Origin: DASVWZ01 sp963715675
Lineage (GTDB): Bacteria; Acidobacteriota; Terriglobia; Terriglobales; Acidobacteriaceae
Assembly: GCA_963715675.1 (NCBI GenBank)
Contig: OY970265.1
Span: forward strand, 930,001 to 994,000
Direction of reading: 5' to 3'
DNA: 64,000 bases
A program made the position numbers and the translations under genes. The number at the start of each line of letters is the position of its first letter. Within the stretch, counting starts at the first letter, position 1. Below the pieces are notes generated by a model. That model did not search any database, had not been told where the DNA came from, and saw only the letters and a program-made list of their open reading frames with translations. This document shows positions 8,160-17,391 of the stretch, piece by piece.

Positions 8160-9134
8160 TTGAAAGTTCGGGTTTTCTATCACGATCGATGCTTTGACGG
8201 GGCTTGCTCCGCCGCGCTGTTTTCACGCTTTTACCGCGAACGCGTCCGCCATGATGTGGATTTCGTCTACTCCGGATTGCTGCACCGGGCCGGCGCCCTG
8301 TTCAACGAATCCGATTTCGACGGCGACGAGAACGCGATCGTTGACTTTAAGTATTCCAGTTCGCCCAAAATCACCTGGTGGTTCGATCATCATGAGAGCG
8401 CGTTTCTTACCCCCCGTGACGCCGCTCATTTCGAGCAAGAGGAAAGCAGCCGCAAATTCTATGATCCCGCCTTCAAGTCTTGCACCAGCTTCATTGCTAC
8501 CATCGCCCAGCAGCGTTTTGGGTTCGACCCTGCCCCGGTGGCGGAACTGGTGAAGTGGACCGACATTATTGATGGCGCCCTTTACCCGGATGCGCGTACT
8601 GCGGTCGAAATGGAAGCCCCGGCGATGAAACTGACCATGGTGATCGAATCGACCCAAAGTTCCGAGTTCCTGCCGCGACTGATCCCGCTTCTGGCGGCCC
8701 AACCGCTGGCGGAGATCATTCGAGAGCCGTTCGTGGCGTCGCTGCTGCCCTCGCTGCTCGAACGTCATCAGCGCTCCATCGCCATCCTGGACCACCACAC
8801 CGAATCGAAGGACGGCACATTGTTTTTTGACATCACCGGCCACGAACTCGAGGGCTACAACAAGTTTGTGCCGTACTTCCTGCGTCCGGAGTCGATTTAC
8901 AGCGTCGGTCTCAGCAAAAGCAGCTTTCGGGTGAAGGTGTCGGTGGGATCGAACCCGTGGGCGCCGTCGGAACCGGTTGCCAACCTTGCCAGGATTTGCG
9001 AGCGCTATGGCGGTGGCGGCCATGCCCGAGTGGGCGCCATCTCCTTCGAGGTTACCCAACAGGAGGCCGCCCGTAAGGCTGCCCAGGAGATCGTCGAGGA
9101 GTTGCGCGCCACCGTACGCCAAAAAGCCGGCTGA
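8160..9134 (+). CDS. DHH-family phosphoesterase
   Basis: A 324-residue protein with the hallmark FDHHES motif after an N-terminal YHDRCFDGACSAA metal-binding segment, and a C-terminal DHHA1-type glycine motif (YGGGGHARVGA). The family hydrolyses nanoRNA, cyclic dinucleotides, pAp or polyphosphate-like substrates using manganese. The substrate here is not predictable from sequence alone. I place the start at the TTG at 8160, because GAGGAG lies about eight bases upstream and the frame before it (from 8088) has no family similarity. Confidence 0.82.
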   Translation: MKVRVFYHDRCFDGACSAALFSRFYRERVRHDVDFVYSGLLHRAGALFNESDFDGDENAIVDFKYSSSPKITWWFDHHESAFLTPRDAAHFEQEESSRKFYDPAFKSCTSFIATIAQQRFGFDPAPVAELVKWTDIIDGALYPDARTAVEMEAPAMKLTMVIESTQSSEFLPRLIPLLAAQPLAEIIREPFVASLLPSLLERHQRSIAILDHHTESKDGTLFFDITGHELEGYNKFVPYFLRPESIYSVGLSKSSFRVKVSVGSNPWAPSEPVANLARICERYGGGGHARVGAISFEVTQQEAARKAAQEIVEELRATVRQKAG

Positions 9135-9196
9135 CTCCGCCCTGCAGCGTGGGTCTGAGTACTGGATTTTGCCCGCACCCAAGTGCCGGTGCAAGT

Positions 9197-10198
9197 CTAC
9201 TGGTCGTGACTTTGCAAAGCCGCCAGTTCCTTGCGCACCGCGTCCGCCCTGGGACCCGACGACTCTTCCTTCAGGAAGGTCTGGAGTTCGCTGATCGCTT
9301 CACTCGATCGGTTCTCCCGCTCCCATGCCCGGGCTGCAATGTAGTGCGCCAGTGCGTGTGGATCCTGCGGCATGGAATGCGCCTTGCGGCAATTGGCGAT
9401 CGCCTCGTCGTAATGCTGATCGAGAAGCTGAACGTTTGCCAGCAACACCATCGTCTGCGGGTTCCCAGGCTCGGCGCTGGTTGCCTTCCCCAGAAACGTT
9501 TCGGCTTCGGGGAAGTTGCGGTCCGCGATGTCCATCTTGGCGAGATTGACATACGCGGCAGCGAACCGGTCATTCAAGGTGATTGCCTGCTGCAGTGCTT
9601 GGCGCTCGCTTGCCCGGTCACCGGAGCGGCCGTAGGCCACCCCAAGGTTGTTGTATGCCGCCGCGTACTTCGGGTAGATCTGCAGTGCTTTGTCCAACCG
9701 CTCGATTGCCTTCTTCCAGTTTTCCTTGCCCATGAACTCGCTGGCTTTGTCGAATTCCTTCTTGGCTGCATCCGGCACGTTCAGGTCGACCGCAGCCACG
9801 CTCCCGGCGTAGCTTTCCTTGGGACGCGGCAGATCGCTCTCGCCGGTCCGTTTCACCGAGATGTCGATGGTTTGACTGCTCTTCCGGGAGTCGACCTCGA
9901 AAACTCCACTGTCTGTGGTCTCAATGCCGTTCCCCGAAACCACGATGTGGTAGTTTCCGACTTGGACTCCAGAGAATTCCACCCCGCCTGAGTCATTGGT
10001 GAAGGCGTCGGCCTCCGAGGCATTGCTCGCACTGCTCATCAACTGGACCCGGAGTTGGGTTCCGCATGGGCGGCCGTCGCTGTAAGTGACTCGAACTTTC
10101 ACCGCACCCCAGGTAGACCAACCGAACTGTGCCCACGCGCAGGCGGAGAGAAGGAAGAGCGGGAAGAGCAGGCAAGCTACAACCGGGCGGCGAAACAT
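9197..10198 (-). CDS. Exported TPR protein with an N-terminal carboxypeptidase-regulatory-like domain
   Basis: A 333-residue protein that starts at the ATG at 10198, preceded by GGAAGG. A signal peptide covers about residues 1-24 (hydrophobic core VVACLLFPLFLLSACAWA). Residues about 30-120 look like a beta-sandwich of the carboxypeptidase regulatory type (GVEFSGVQVGNYHIVVSG). The rest consists of about four tetratricopeptide repeats (YNNLGVAYGRSGD, AYVNLAKMDI). It is probably a periplasmic scaffold. No specific partner is evident. Confidence 0.78.
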   Translation of the reverse strand: MFRRPVVACLLFPLFLLSACAWAQFGWSTWGAVKVRVTYSDGRPCGTQLRVQLMSSASNASEADAFTNDSGGVEFSGVQVGNYHIVVSGNGIETTDSGVFEVDSRKSSQTIDISVKRTGESDLPRPKESYAGSVAAVDLNVPDAAKKEFDKASEFMGKENWKKAIERLDKALQIYPKYAAAYNNLGVAYGRSGDRASERQALQQAITLNDRFAAAYVNLAKMDIADRNFPEAETFLGKATSAEPGNPQTMVLLANVQLLDQHYDEAIANCRKAHSMPQDPHALAHYIAARAWERENRSSEAISELQTFLKEESSGPRADAVRKELAALQSHDQ

Positions 10199-10388
10199 AA
10201 GCCATCCTTCCGAACAGTGCAGATCGCCCCACAAGACAGGACTGACACGCTGGTTTCACTGCAACTGTATCGCTGTCAGGATTCTACACCCGGAGTCAAG
10301 CCAATTCAGGCCAATCGCTAAATTTTACAAACTCCTCCTGGTAGGGCTCCGGACAGCCCAAACCGAACGACAGGGCACCCGCTGTTCA

Positions 10389-11021
10389 CTACAACCAGCC
10401 GCGGGTTCGAGCAATCCGCGCCGCTTCCACGCGATTATTCGCACCTAGTTTACTGATGGCTTCCGAAAGATAGTTGCGCACCGTACCCTCCGAAAGCCCC
10501 AACTCCGTCGCGATCTCTCCACTGGCGACACCCTCCCCGGCCAGTCGTAAGACCTGCCTTTCGCGGTCCGTCAGCGGATCCGGCTCAGCCCAAGCCTCCG
10601 TCGCCAGTTCCGGATCAATCACCCGCAGTCCCTGGTGCACCCGCCGTACCGCCTCCGCCAATTCCTCCGCCTTCATGTCCTTTAACAAATAGCCGGAAGC
10701 CCCGGCTTCCAGCGCGCGCCGCAGATACCCTGCTCGCGCAAAGGTCGTCAGGATGATCACACGGGTTCCGGCGCGCCGCCGCTTCAGTTCGGCCGCAACA
10801 TCCAGGCCCGTCATCTTGGGCATCTCGATGTCGGTGATGAGGATTTCGGGCTTGTGCATCAGCACCGCCTTCAGCGCCTCCGAGCCGTCCCGCGACTGAG
10901 CCACCACCGAGATGTCGCCTTCAATCTCCAGCAGGGCGGCCAATGCGCCCAATACCATGCCTTGATCTTCAGCGATGACAACTCGAATGGTCTTGCGATT
11001 GTCCTTCGATGCCGGGTTCAT
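10389..11021 (-). CDS. NarL/DesR-type response regulator
   Basis: A 210-residue response regulator. The receiver domain has acidic residues at 18-19, the phospho-acceptor D64 (ILITDIEMP), and the conserved lysine in LLKD. A LuxR-type helix-turn-helix covers about residues 148-205 (LTDRERQVLRLAGEG, GTVRNYLSEAISKLGA). Its ATG lies 53 bases inside the 3' end of the histidine kinase gene, with GGAG just upstream, so the pair is translationally linked. By analogy with DesKR-type loci it is likely to control the adjacent ABC exporter genes. Confidence 0.93.
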   Translation of the reverse strand: MNPASKDNRKTIRVVIAEDQGMVLGALAALLEIEGDISVVAQSRDGSEALKAVLMHKPEILITDIEMPKMTGLDVAAELKRRRAGTRVIILTTFARAGYLRRALEAGASGYLLKDMKAEELAEAVRRVHQGLRVIDPELATEAWAEPDPLTDRERQVLRLAGEGVASGEIATELGLSEGTVRNYLSEAISKLGANNRVEAARIARTRGWL

Positions 11022-12108
11022 AATCTCCGTCGTTGCCGGGCAAGCTCAGCGGGAACTGAATCCTCAGTTGCGTGCCTTCGCGGCTGGTGTACTGCAGGGT
11101 CCCTCCCAGAGCTTCCACCCGCTCCCGCATGCCGCGAATCCCGTTTCCCTCTCTGCGCAGACCGCCTCGTCCGTCGTCGCACACCTCCAGTTGGCAGTCT
11201 CCATTCAAGCTTGTCAGACGAACTTGGCAGTGTTGTGCCCCGGCATGGCGTACCACGTTGGTGACCGCTTCCCGGATTACCAGCGCCAGCACTCCCTCCT
11301 GAGCGGGGGTCAGACGCATGGCAGCGGTTTCGGCTTCCACCGTCACCCCCGCCGTGCGCAAGGTCGACTCCGCCTGTTTCAGCTCTGCCCCCAGGCTGTT
11401 GAGCCGGTACCCGCGGATGGTGCTGCGTACTTCGGCCAGGGCATCCCGGGAGGTTTGCTCCACATCGGCAATTTCAGCTTTCGCGCGCACCGGATCGCGC
11501 TCGATCAGTTTTCTCGCCAGCTCCGATTTCAGGATGATCACCGAAAGCGTATGCCCCAGCACGTCATGCAGATCGCGCGCAATGCGCTCCCGTTCCGCCA
11601 CCTTGGCCAGGTGCGTGATCTCGTCATTCGCCATGCGCAACTTCTCATACATTCGATTGCGGGCGGCGAAAAAAACATTGCTGCCGCCAACCGCCAACGG
11701 CAGAAGGCAGCAGTAAATGACCGACCAGTACGAAAGATGCAGCAGGACAATTTCCAGGAAGGGAATCACCGGGACAAGCGCCAGAACCCCCGCCGCCGTT
11801 TTCTCCTTTTCAAACGCGAACGGCACGAAGGCTCCCGCATAAACCACGAACGTGCCTGCCCCACCGTTGTATGGGATATAGACCGCTCCCAACAGAACCA
11901 TCATGGCAATGAGCACGATTTGCCAGCGCCTGGATACCCAGAAATACGCAAAATACATCACCAGAAATACCGCCTGTCCCACGGCGGTCAGCGTCCACTC
12001 TTTCCATCTGGCGTGATCCATAATCGGCTGTATATAGAAGAAGCCGCAGTAGGCCAGCCAGGTCAGTGGCGCCCAGCCATGCATCTGGTTCTTGGGCAGG
12101 AGTCTCAT
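10969..12108 (-). CDS. DesK-like sensor histidine kinase
   Basis: A 379-residue membrane kinase. Four to five hydrophobic segments span residues 15-145, followed by a short coiled-coil linker. The HisKA_3 phospho-acceptor box RIARDLHDVLGHTLS contains H181. The ATPase domain has the N-box EAVTNVVRHA and a DDGRGG glycine box. The membrane part has no large periplasmic loop, which suits sensing of membrane state or of an antimicrobial compound handled by the neighbouring exporter. It follows the permease gene by 37 bases. Confidence 0.9.
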   Translation of the reverse strand: MRLLPKNQMHGWAPLTWLAYCGFFYIQPIMDHARWKEWTLTAVGQAVFLVMYFAYFWVSRRWQIVLIAMMVLLGAVYIPYNGGAGTFVVYAGAFVPFAFEKEKTAAGVLALVPVIPFLEIVLLHLSYWSVIYCCLLPLAVGGSNVFFAARNRMYEKLRMANDEITHLAKVAERERIARDLHDVLGHTLSVIILKSELARKLIERDPVRAKAEIADVEQTSRDALAEVRSTIRGYRLNSLGAELKQAESTLRTAGVTVEAETAAMRLTPAQEGVLALVIREAVTNVVRHAGAQHCQVRLTSLNGDCQLEVCDDGRGGLRREGNGIRGMRERVEALGGTLQYTSREGTQLRIQFPLSLPGNDGDYEPGIEGQSQDHSSCHR

Positions 12109-12145
12109 CTCAGATCGCTTCCCGTACCCTCACGGAGTTGCCAGC

Positions 12146-12961
12146 CTAACCATACATCTTTCCCTCGTCGCGCTGGAAGCCAATCCTCGCCACTCCCAGG
12201 CAAATCAACGTGAACCCAAGCAAAAACTCCCAATGCACCAGGTTCGACTCATGCTGCCCGGCGCCCACCGTGCTCAGCGCCAATTGCGCCAGGTGATACG
12301 GCGGAAGTGCGTGCGCGAACTGCCGCAGAACCTTCGGCAGAAACATCAACGGCACCCATAACCCCGAAAGAAACGACAGAGGCAGGTATATGAGATTGAT
12401 GACCCCAGTCGCCGAATTCGGACCCGCAAAATAACCGATCGCCAGCCCCATGGCGCAGAAGGGAAGTGCTCCCGCCACCAGAGTGGACACCAGTCGCAAG
12501 CCCTCCATCCACGACAGCCGCACTCCGCCCAGTGAGACCCCGAGAACCAGCAGCGCGAAGACGACCGCAACACTGAAGATCATGCTCATCATCACTTTTC
12601 CAAAAAAGTACGCGGGCGGTGGCATCGGGCTCGCACGTTTGACCTGCAGCCAGCCTAAGCCGCGCTCCGCGGCCAATCCCGCCGCTGTGCCAAACAGCGA
12701 CGCCCCCATCACCCCGAATGCGCCGTACGTCGCGATCAGGTAGGTCGTAAATCGCGTGTCGCCGAGCATTGCCCCCTTCGAGTTCATCACCAGGCCAAAC
12801 AAAACATAAAACATGACCGGGAACATCACCACCGACAGCGAGTAGGTCCGCAGCCGCAGGTTCTTCAGAAACTCGTATTTCGCTTCCTTTAGATAGATGC
12901 CCAAGCTCGCGCCCGCCGGACGAACCAAAGTTTCCGCCTTCAGTGCCATAGCCGTTGCCAT
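12146..12961 (-). CDS. ABC-2 type transporter permease
   Basis: A 271-residue integral membrane protein with about six hydrophobic segments and the ABC-2 layout (VVMFPVMFYVLFGLV near the start, LIYLPLSFLSGLWVPL later). It would form the channel with the ATPase encoded at 13865-14815. The start is strongly supported by AGGAGG eight bases before the ATG. It lies between the unknown membrane protein and the kinase in a same-strand operon. Confidence 0.88.
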   Translation of the reverse strand: MATAMALKAETLVRPAGASLGIYLKEAKYEFLKNLRLRTYSLSVVMFPVMFYVLFGLVMNSKGAMLGDTRFTTYLIATYGAFGVMGASLFGTAAGLAAERGLGWLQVKRASPMPPPAYFFGKVMMSMIFSVAVVFALLVLGVSLGGVRLSWMEGLRLVSTLVAGALPFCAMGLAIGYFAGPNSATGVINLIYLPLSFLSGLWVPLMFLPKVLRQFAHALPPYHLAQLALSTVGAGQHESNLVHWEFLLGFTLICLGVARIGFQRDEGKMYG

Positions 12962-13027
12962 TTAGAAATCCTCCTGGTTCCCCGACCGCTGACTCCCGAC
13001 TACCGAATCGTGCCTCGTAGCTACGAA

Positions 13028-13840
13028 CTACCAACGATGCAGCCGAATCCCTCTTCCCAGCACAAAAATGAACAACAGCGCGCATGCGGCTGAGACTGCC
13101 ATCCACCCATAGCTCCGGACAATCTCCTCCGAGCTTCGCTCCGGCCTCGTGGCCTTCGGAATGTAGTGCCGCAGCCACAGCAGCCCGGAATTGGCGCCCG
13201 CCGTCGCCGGCAGCGCGGATTGCCACACCAGTGGAATCCCGATCGGATTCAGTAGTCCGGCTGCGGTGGATACCAACACGGCCGAAACATACGGAAGCAT
13301 CGTGAGCTTCCACATCCGTCGATGATCATCAATCGCAACCCCGGCGTATTGGACCAGCCCGCTGCCCACGAACCGGACGGCGCCCAGATACGCAGCCATT
13401 CCAAAAATCACCAGCAAAGTCCGCCAAACCCAGTGTGGTTGCATGCCTGCAATCACCACCGCCCAATCCCCGAAGTCGGTCACGCCCGAAAAGAAGAAGT
13501 ATCCCGTTCCATCAAACAGATTGAATGCACAGCTCATCAGCAGAAAGAAGCGCATTTGCGGCGATGCCTGCCGGGTGCCGCGTAGCACTGCCCAGAACCC
13601 CAGTGCGGCTGCCAGGTTCACCAGCGTTCCCCCAGCGGCAACCAGCCGCGAATCGAACCCGCTGGACCACGCCACCGCGCTCAGCACTCCGGACTGGGCC
13701 CCCGTGAGCAGCGCCGGCAAGGCATGACCAAGACCCTCGTGCAACACGTCCGACACTATCCACGCCAGCATGCTGATCGCACAGATTGTGGCCCCGTCGT
13801 CATTCCTTCGCTTCCAAGCGGGTGCGGCAGCCGTGTTCAT
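13028..13840 (-). CDS. Polytopic membrane protein with HExxxH motif, unknown function
   Basis: A 270-residue protein with six to seven hydrophobic segments. An early segment has DVLHEGLGHALPALLTG and a later one NLFDGTGYFFF. The arrangement recalls M50 site-2 metalloproteases (HExxH plus an N/D-G motif). The spacing here is HExxxH, however, so catalytic activity is unproven. An AGGAGG ribosome site precedes the ATG. It sits between the ABC ATPase (25 bases away) and the permease, so it is probably an accessory part of this exporter or resistance system. Confidence 0.7.
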   Translation of the reverse strand: MNTAAAPAWKRRNDDGATICAISMLAWIVSDVLHEGLGHALPALLTGAQSGVLSAVAWSSGFDSRLVAAGGTLVNLAAALGFWAVLRGTRQASPQMRFFLLMSCAFNLFDGTGYFFFSGVTDFGDWAVVIAGMQPHWVWRTLLVIFGMAAYLGAVRFVGSGLVQYAGVAIDDHRRMWKLTMLPYVSAVLVSTAAGLLNPIGIPLVWQSALPATAGANSGLLWLRHYIPKATRPERSSEEIVRSYGWMAVSAACALLFIFVLGRGIRLHRW

Positions 13841-13864
13841 CGGTCTCTCCTCCTTGGTATGACA

Positions 13865-14815
13865 TTACCCTGCGTTGCCGTTGCTTTCGCGGGTCAGTGC
13901 CAGGAACGCTTCCTCCAATCCCGCGCTGCTGACCTCAATCTCCCGGACTGCCGGGTCGCGCATCAGCAGTTCGCGCAGGACCGGTTCGGCCGCAGTCGCG
14001 CGAATCTCGAAGAACCCTCCGTTCTGCCCGACCTCCACCACCCCCGGCATCTCCCGTACCAGTTCGATGGGCAAATCGCTGCCGCAGCGGATTCTCCGTC
14101 CTGAAGTCTTTGTCTTGATCTCCTCGGGCGTTCCTTCGGCGATGATCTCTCCCCGATTGATCACCACCACCCGGTCGGCGAGCGCATCCGCCTCCTCCAG
14201 GTAGTGAGTGGTCAGCAGCACCGTCTTGCCGCGGTTTACCAGTTTGCGGATCTGCTGCCAGAGCAGCCGCCGCGCCTCCACGTCCAGCCCGACTGTGGGC
14301 TCGTCGAGAAACAGGAGGTCAGGATCACCGCACACCGCCAGCGCAAACAGTACCCGTTGTTTCTGCCCTCCGGAGAGTTCGCCGAATGGACGATCCTGAA
14401 TTTGCTCCAGACCTCCAATCGCCAGCGTCTCCTTCAGCGGCAGCGGCGCGGCATAATACGACGAAAACAGGTCGACGTGCTCGCGCACCCGCAGCGTCTC
14501 CGGCACCTTCGCCACCTGCAACATGGCGCCGGTGCGCAAACGAGTCGACGAATGAATCGGGTTGCCCCCGAATACGCTCACCTTGCCCGCAGTCGGCCTG
14601 GCCACTCCTAACAGCAGTCTCACCGCCGTCGTTTTGCCCGCTCCGTTCGGGCCCAGCAGGGCCACCAGTTCACCCGCATGAATATTGAAGTCCACCGCGC
14701 GCAGCGCCTGGACCTCGCCAAAATTCTTACTCACCTTCTCGAGTGAAGCGATCACCGGTGATCCCGTGCCACTGCTCTTTGCTGGGCTGGTTTCCATTTG
14801 CCTGATTGCGATCAT
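13865..14815 (-). CDS. ABC transporter ATP-binding protein (drug/antibiotic exporter type)
   Basis: A 316-residue ATPase with Walker A GPNGAGKTT (55-63), signature LSGGQKQR, and Walker B LLFLDEPTVGLD. The C-terminal extension is typical of DrrA/CcmA-like exporters. The ATG at 14815 has AGGAGAG upstream. An internal ATG at 14797 is a weaker alternative. As first gene of the operon it is followed by the HExxxH membrane protein, the permease and the two-component pair. Confidence 0.93.
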   Translation of the reverse strand: MIAIRQMETSPAKSSGTGSPVIASLEKVSKNFGEVQALRAVDFNIHAGELVALLGPNGAGKTTAVRLLLGVARPTAGKVSVFGGNPIHSSTRLRTGAMLQVAKVPETLRVREHVDLFSSYYAAPLPLKETLAIGGLEQIQDRPFGELSGGQKQRVLFALAVCGDPDLLFLDEPTVGLDVEARRLLWQQIRKLVNRGKTVLLTTHYLEEADALADRVVVINRGEIIAEGTPEEIKTKTSGRRIRCGSDLPIELVREMPGVVEVGQNGGFFEIRATAAEPVLRELLMRDPAVREIEVSSAGLEEAFLALTRESNGNAG

Positions 14816-14975
14816 GGCATCTCTCCTCGCTGTTCCCGGAATGGTGATTGCTTCCCGGTGATTCTCATAATCGGGTTTGCCCCCCGCCGCCGCCAGTGGA
14901 GATCATCACGTCGCCACCGTGACAAATGTCACCCACTTGCCCGCGGCCGGGAACTGCCGCTACTATGTGCGCACC

Positions 14976-16319
14976 ATGAAATCCGCATATTTTGTGCTTA
15001 TCGCCACCCTGACGGTCGCTGCTGCGGCACAAATTCCTTCAGCTTCACGCGAAGTCGATGCCGTATATCCCGACGCGCATTCCCTGTACCTGGACCTGCA
15101 CCAACATCCGGAACTCTCTTCCCATGAGACGCAAACCGCCGCGAAACTCGCCGCTCGCCTCCGCCAGTTGGGATATGAGGTCACAGAGCAGGTTGGCGGT
15201 ACCGGGATCGTCGCGCTCCTCAACAACGGGGCAGGCCCCACCATCATGCTGCGCACTGAACTGGACGCGCTTCCCGTAGAAGAGAAAACCGGGCTTCCCT
15301 ATGCCAGTAAAGTTCATGCCAAAGACGATTCGGGCCGCGATGTTCCCGTGATGCATGCTTGCGGCCACGATTTGCATATGGCGTCGCTGTTAGGAACCGC
15401 GACGATCATGGCGCATACCAAACAGAGCTGGAACGGAACTTTGATGCTCCTTGCCCAGCCCGCCGAAGAGACCATCTCCGGCGCCAAAAAGATGCTCGAC
15501 GACGGCTTGCTGACACGTTTCCCGAAGCCAGACGCCGGGGTGGCCCTCCACGTTGACAATCGGGCTCCCGCCGGGAAGGTCGGCATTACTCCGGGTTACC
15601 GATACGCGGCCGCCGACTCGTTACGCATCACAATTTATGGAAAAGGCGGCCACGGCGCGGCCCCCCAAACCACCATCGATCCCGTCCTGATCGCGGCCCG
15701 GACCGTCGTCGCGCTGCAATCGATCGTTTCCCGTGAGATCGCTCCCGGAGACGTAGCCGTGGTTACCGTCGGATATATCAATGCCGGAACAAAAAACAAC
15801 ATCATTCCCGATCATGCCGAACTCGGACTGACGGTTCGCTCGTTCAAACCCGAAGTTCGTAAGAAACTTCTGACCGCGATCGCTCGTATTACTAAAGCCG
15901 AGGCGGAAGCCGCCGGGGCGCCGCGCGAGCCTTTGATCGAGCATTACGAATCCACCGACGCGCTATATAACGATCCCACCCTTGCCCGCCGCTTGAGGAC
16001 CCCATTGGAATCAGCATTGGGCAAAGATAACGTTCTGACGGCCGAGCCGCTGACCGGCTCGGAAGATTACGCCTATTTCATCGAAGCCGGCATCCCGTCA
16101 TTTTATTTTGAACTTGGCGGAGCCGATCCGCAGAAATTTGCCGCAGCCGAAACCGGTGAGCCCCTGCCCTCCAATCACTCTCCATTCTTTGCTCCCGATG
16201 TGGATCCCGCGCTGCGCACCGCCATCACCGCGGAAGCGGCCGTCCTCCGGAATCTCTTGAGCGGATCCGCCGCCGATCTGCGCAAATCGATAGGTTCGCC
16301 ATCCGGCTCAGGCCTGTAG
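14976..16319 (+). CDS. Secreted M20-family amidohydrolase
   Basis: A 447-residue zinc hydrolase of the M20D type (hippurate hydrolase, IAA-amino acid hydrolase, amidohydrolase). A signal peptide is present (FVLIATLTVAAAAQ). Metal-site motifs include MHACGHDLHMA, QPAEET, LHVDN and a C-terminal SNHSPFF. A dimerisation insert with GKGGHGAAP is visible. The start is the ATG at 14976. The open frame extends 33 codons upstream, but that part lacks signal features. It probably deacylates N-acyl amino acids in the periplasm. Confidence 0.9.
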   Translation: MKSAYFVLIATLTVAAAAQIPSASREVDAVYPDAHSLYLDLHQHPELSSHETQTAAKLAARLRQLGYEVTEQVGGTGIVALLNNGAGPTIMLRTELDALPVEEKTGLPYASKVHAKDDSGRDVPVMHACGHDLHMASLLGTATIMAHTKQSWNGTLMLLAQPAEETISGAKKMLDDGLLTRFPKPDAGVALHVDNRAPAGKVGITPGYRYAAADSLRITIYGKGGHGAAPQTTIDPVLIAARTVVALQSIVSREIAPGDVAVVTVGYINAGTKNNIIPDHAELGLTVRSFKPEVRKKLLTAIARITKAEAEAAGAPREPLIEHYESTDALYNDPTLARRLRTPLESALGKDNVLTAEPLTGSEDYAYFIEAGIPSFYFELGGADPQKFAAAETGEPLPSNHSPFFAPDVDPALRTAITAEAAVLRNLLSGSAADLRKSIGSPSGSGL

Positions 16320-16329
16320 CCGAGAGTCA

Positions 16330-16506
16330 TCAATCGGCGATTCGCGCCGGGCGCAATAGGATCGTCTGAACCTCTTCGCCTGCCTCGCCGTGCGAGTAGT
16401 ATGTGTCGGTCGCCAGACTCAAGAGATCGCAGAGCCTCTGCGCCAGCCGTCCCGTTCCATCCTCGCCGCTGCCTCTGCGGATTGAGGCGCCGAAGCTAAA
16501 GCTTGG
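16330..16506 (-). pseudogene. Possible C-terminal gene fragment lacking a start
   Basis: A minus-strand open frame of about 57 codons ends at a TGA at 16332-16330. Its translation has protein-like composition (GRLAQRLCDLLSLATDTYY, ending LLRPARIAD), but no usable start codon follows the upstream in-frame stop near 16508. It may be a decayed gene end between the M20 gene and the PP2C gene. I do not recognise the family. Confidence 0.2.
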
Positions 16507-17282
16507 TTATAATCGCAGGTTTGAGGCAAGCGAAATCAGGCATCGAGCAGGCCAGCTGCAGCGACATTGGCTGCGAACGGGAGAATAATGAGGACTCGTG
16601 TGCCTACTGGGAGCCGGCCAGCGACCAGCAACTTCAGCGCAAGGGCCGCCTCGCTATTGTGGCCGACGGCATGGGCGGCCATGAGGGGGGACAGGAGGCG
16701 AGCCGTATCGCCGTCCAATCCATTGAAGAGGTGTATGCCGCTGGGCCCGAGGACGATCCTCAGTCTCTCCTGGTGACCGGCTTCCGGATTGCGGAACAGC
16801 GGATTCTGGAACACGCCCGCGCCCACCCCGAGCTCCAGGGCATGGGGACAACTGCCACCGCAGTCGCGGTTTTTCCTACTCATCTTTGTTACGCCCATGT
16901 CGGCGACAGCCGTCTGTACCGGGTGCGCGCCGGCATGATTTCCCGCTTGACCCGCGATCACTCTTACGTAGGACGCCTGGTCGAGAGCGGCGTGATCAGT
17001 CCCGAAGAAGCCGACGGGCACCCTCAGCGGCACATCCTGACTGCTGCTCTGGGTGCCGGTTCCGAGACCTCGCCCGACATTCCTGCCGCCGCCGTTTCCC
17101 TCGATCCCGGCGACATTCTGGTCCTTTGTACCGATGGTTTGTGGAGCAAGGTCGGCGATGAAGAGATCCGCCAGGTTGTCGCTGCCTCCCCTCCCGCGGA
17201 TGCTTGCTCCGCCCTGGTCGGAATGGCCCGGCAGCGCGGCGGCCCGGATAACATTACCCTTCAGGTCCTGCGCATCTCCTGA
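16503..17282 (+). CDS. PP2C-family serine/threonine phosphatase
   Basis: A 259-residue phosphatase with the metal-binding motifs of the PPM family in order: DIGCERENNEDS, VADGMGGHEGG, GTTATAV, HVGDSRLYR, LCTDGLW and GGPDNIT. It dephosphorylates Ser/Thr-phosphorylated proteins, normally opposing Hanks-type kinases. No such kinase lies in this window. The start is uncertain. TTG codons at 16503 and 16521 are the options, and the conserved region begins around residue 15 of the longer form. Confidence 0.9.
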   Translation: MVIIAGLRQAKSGIEQASCSDIGCERENNEDSCAYWEPASDQQLQRKGRLAIVADGMGGHEGGQEASRIAVQSIEEVYAAGPEDDPQSLLVTGFRIAEQRILEHARAHPELQGMGTTATAVAVFPTHLCYAHVGDSRLYRVRAGMISRLTRDHSYVGRLVESGVISPEEADGHPQRHILTAALGAGSETSPDIPAAAVSLDPGDILVLCTDGLWSKVGDEEIRQVVAASPPADACSALVGMARQRGGPDNITLQVLRIS

Positions 17283-17335
17283 CCGGGCCCGCGCAAACGC
17301 CGGTATCCTGACTTCACTCAGAAACTCGTTCTGAG

Positions 17336-17366
17336 TGTAATCGAGATGTTTCGCCAGTCACGCGAC
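17336..17366 (-). repeat. F-type repeat arm downstream of secreted paralog
   Basis: On the minus strand this reads ACTGGCGAAACATCTCGATT and lies just after the stop of the paralog at 17392-18090. It matches the arm seen at 47432, 48246 and 48750 (ACTGGCGAAAAATCTCCATT at 47432). The conserved bases preceding it (CCCTTTGT, then GCGT) also match the copy after the 47.3-kb remnant. Confidence 0.5.
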
Positions 17367-17391
17367 CACAAAGGGCCGGGTGGGCTCCCTG

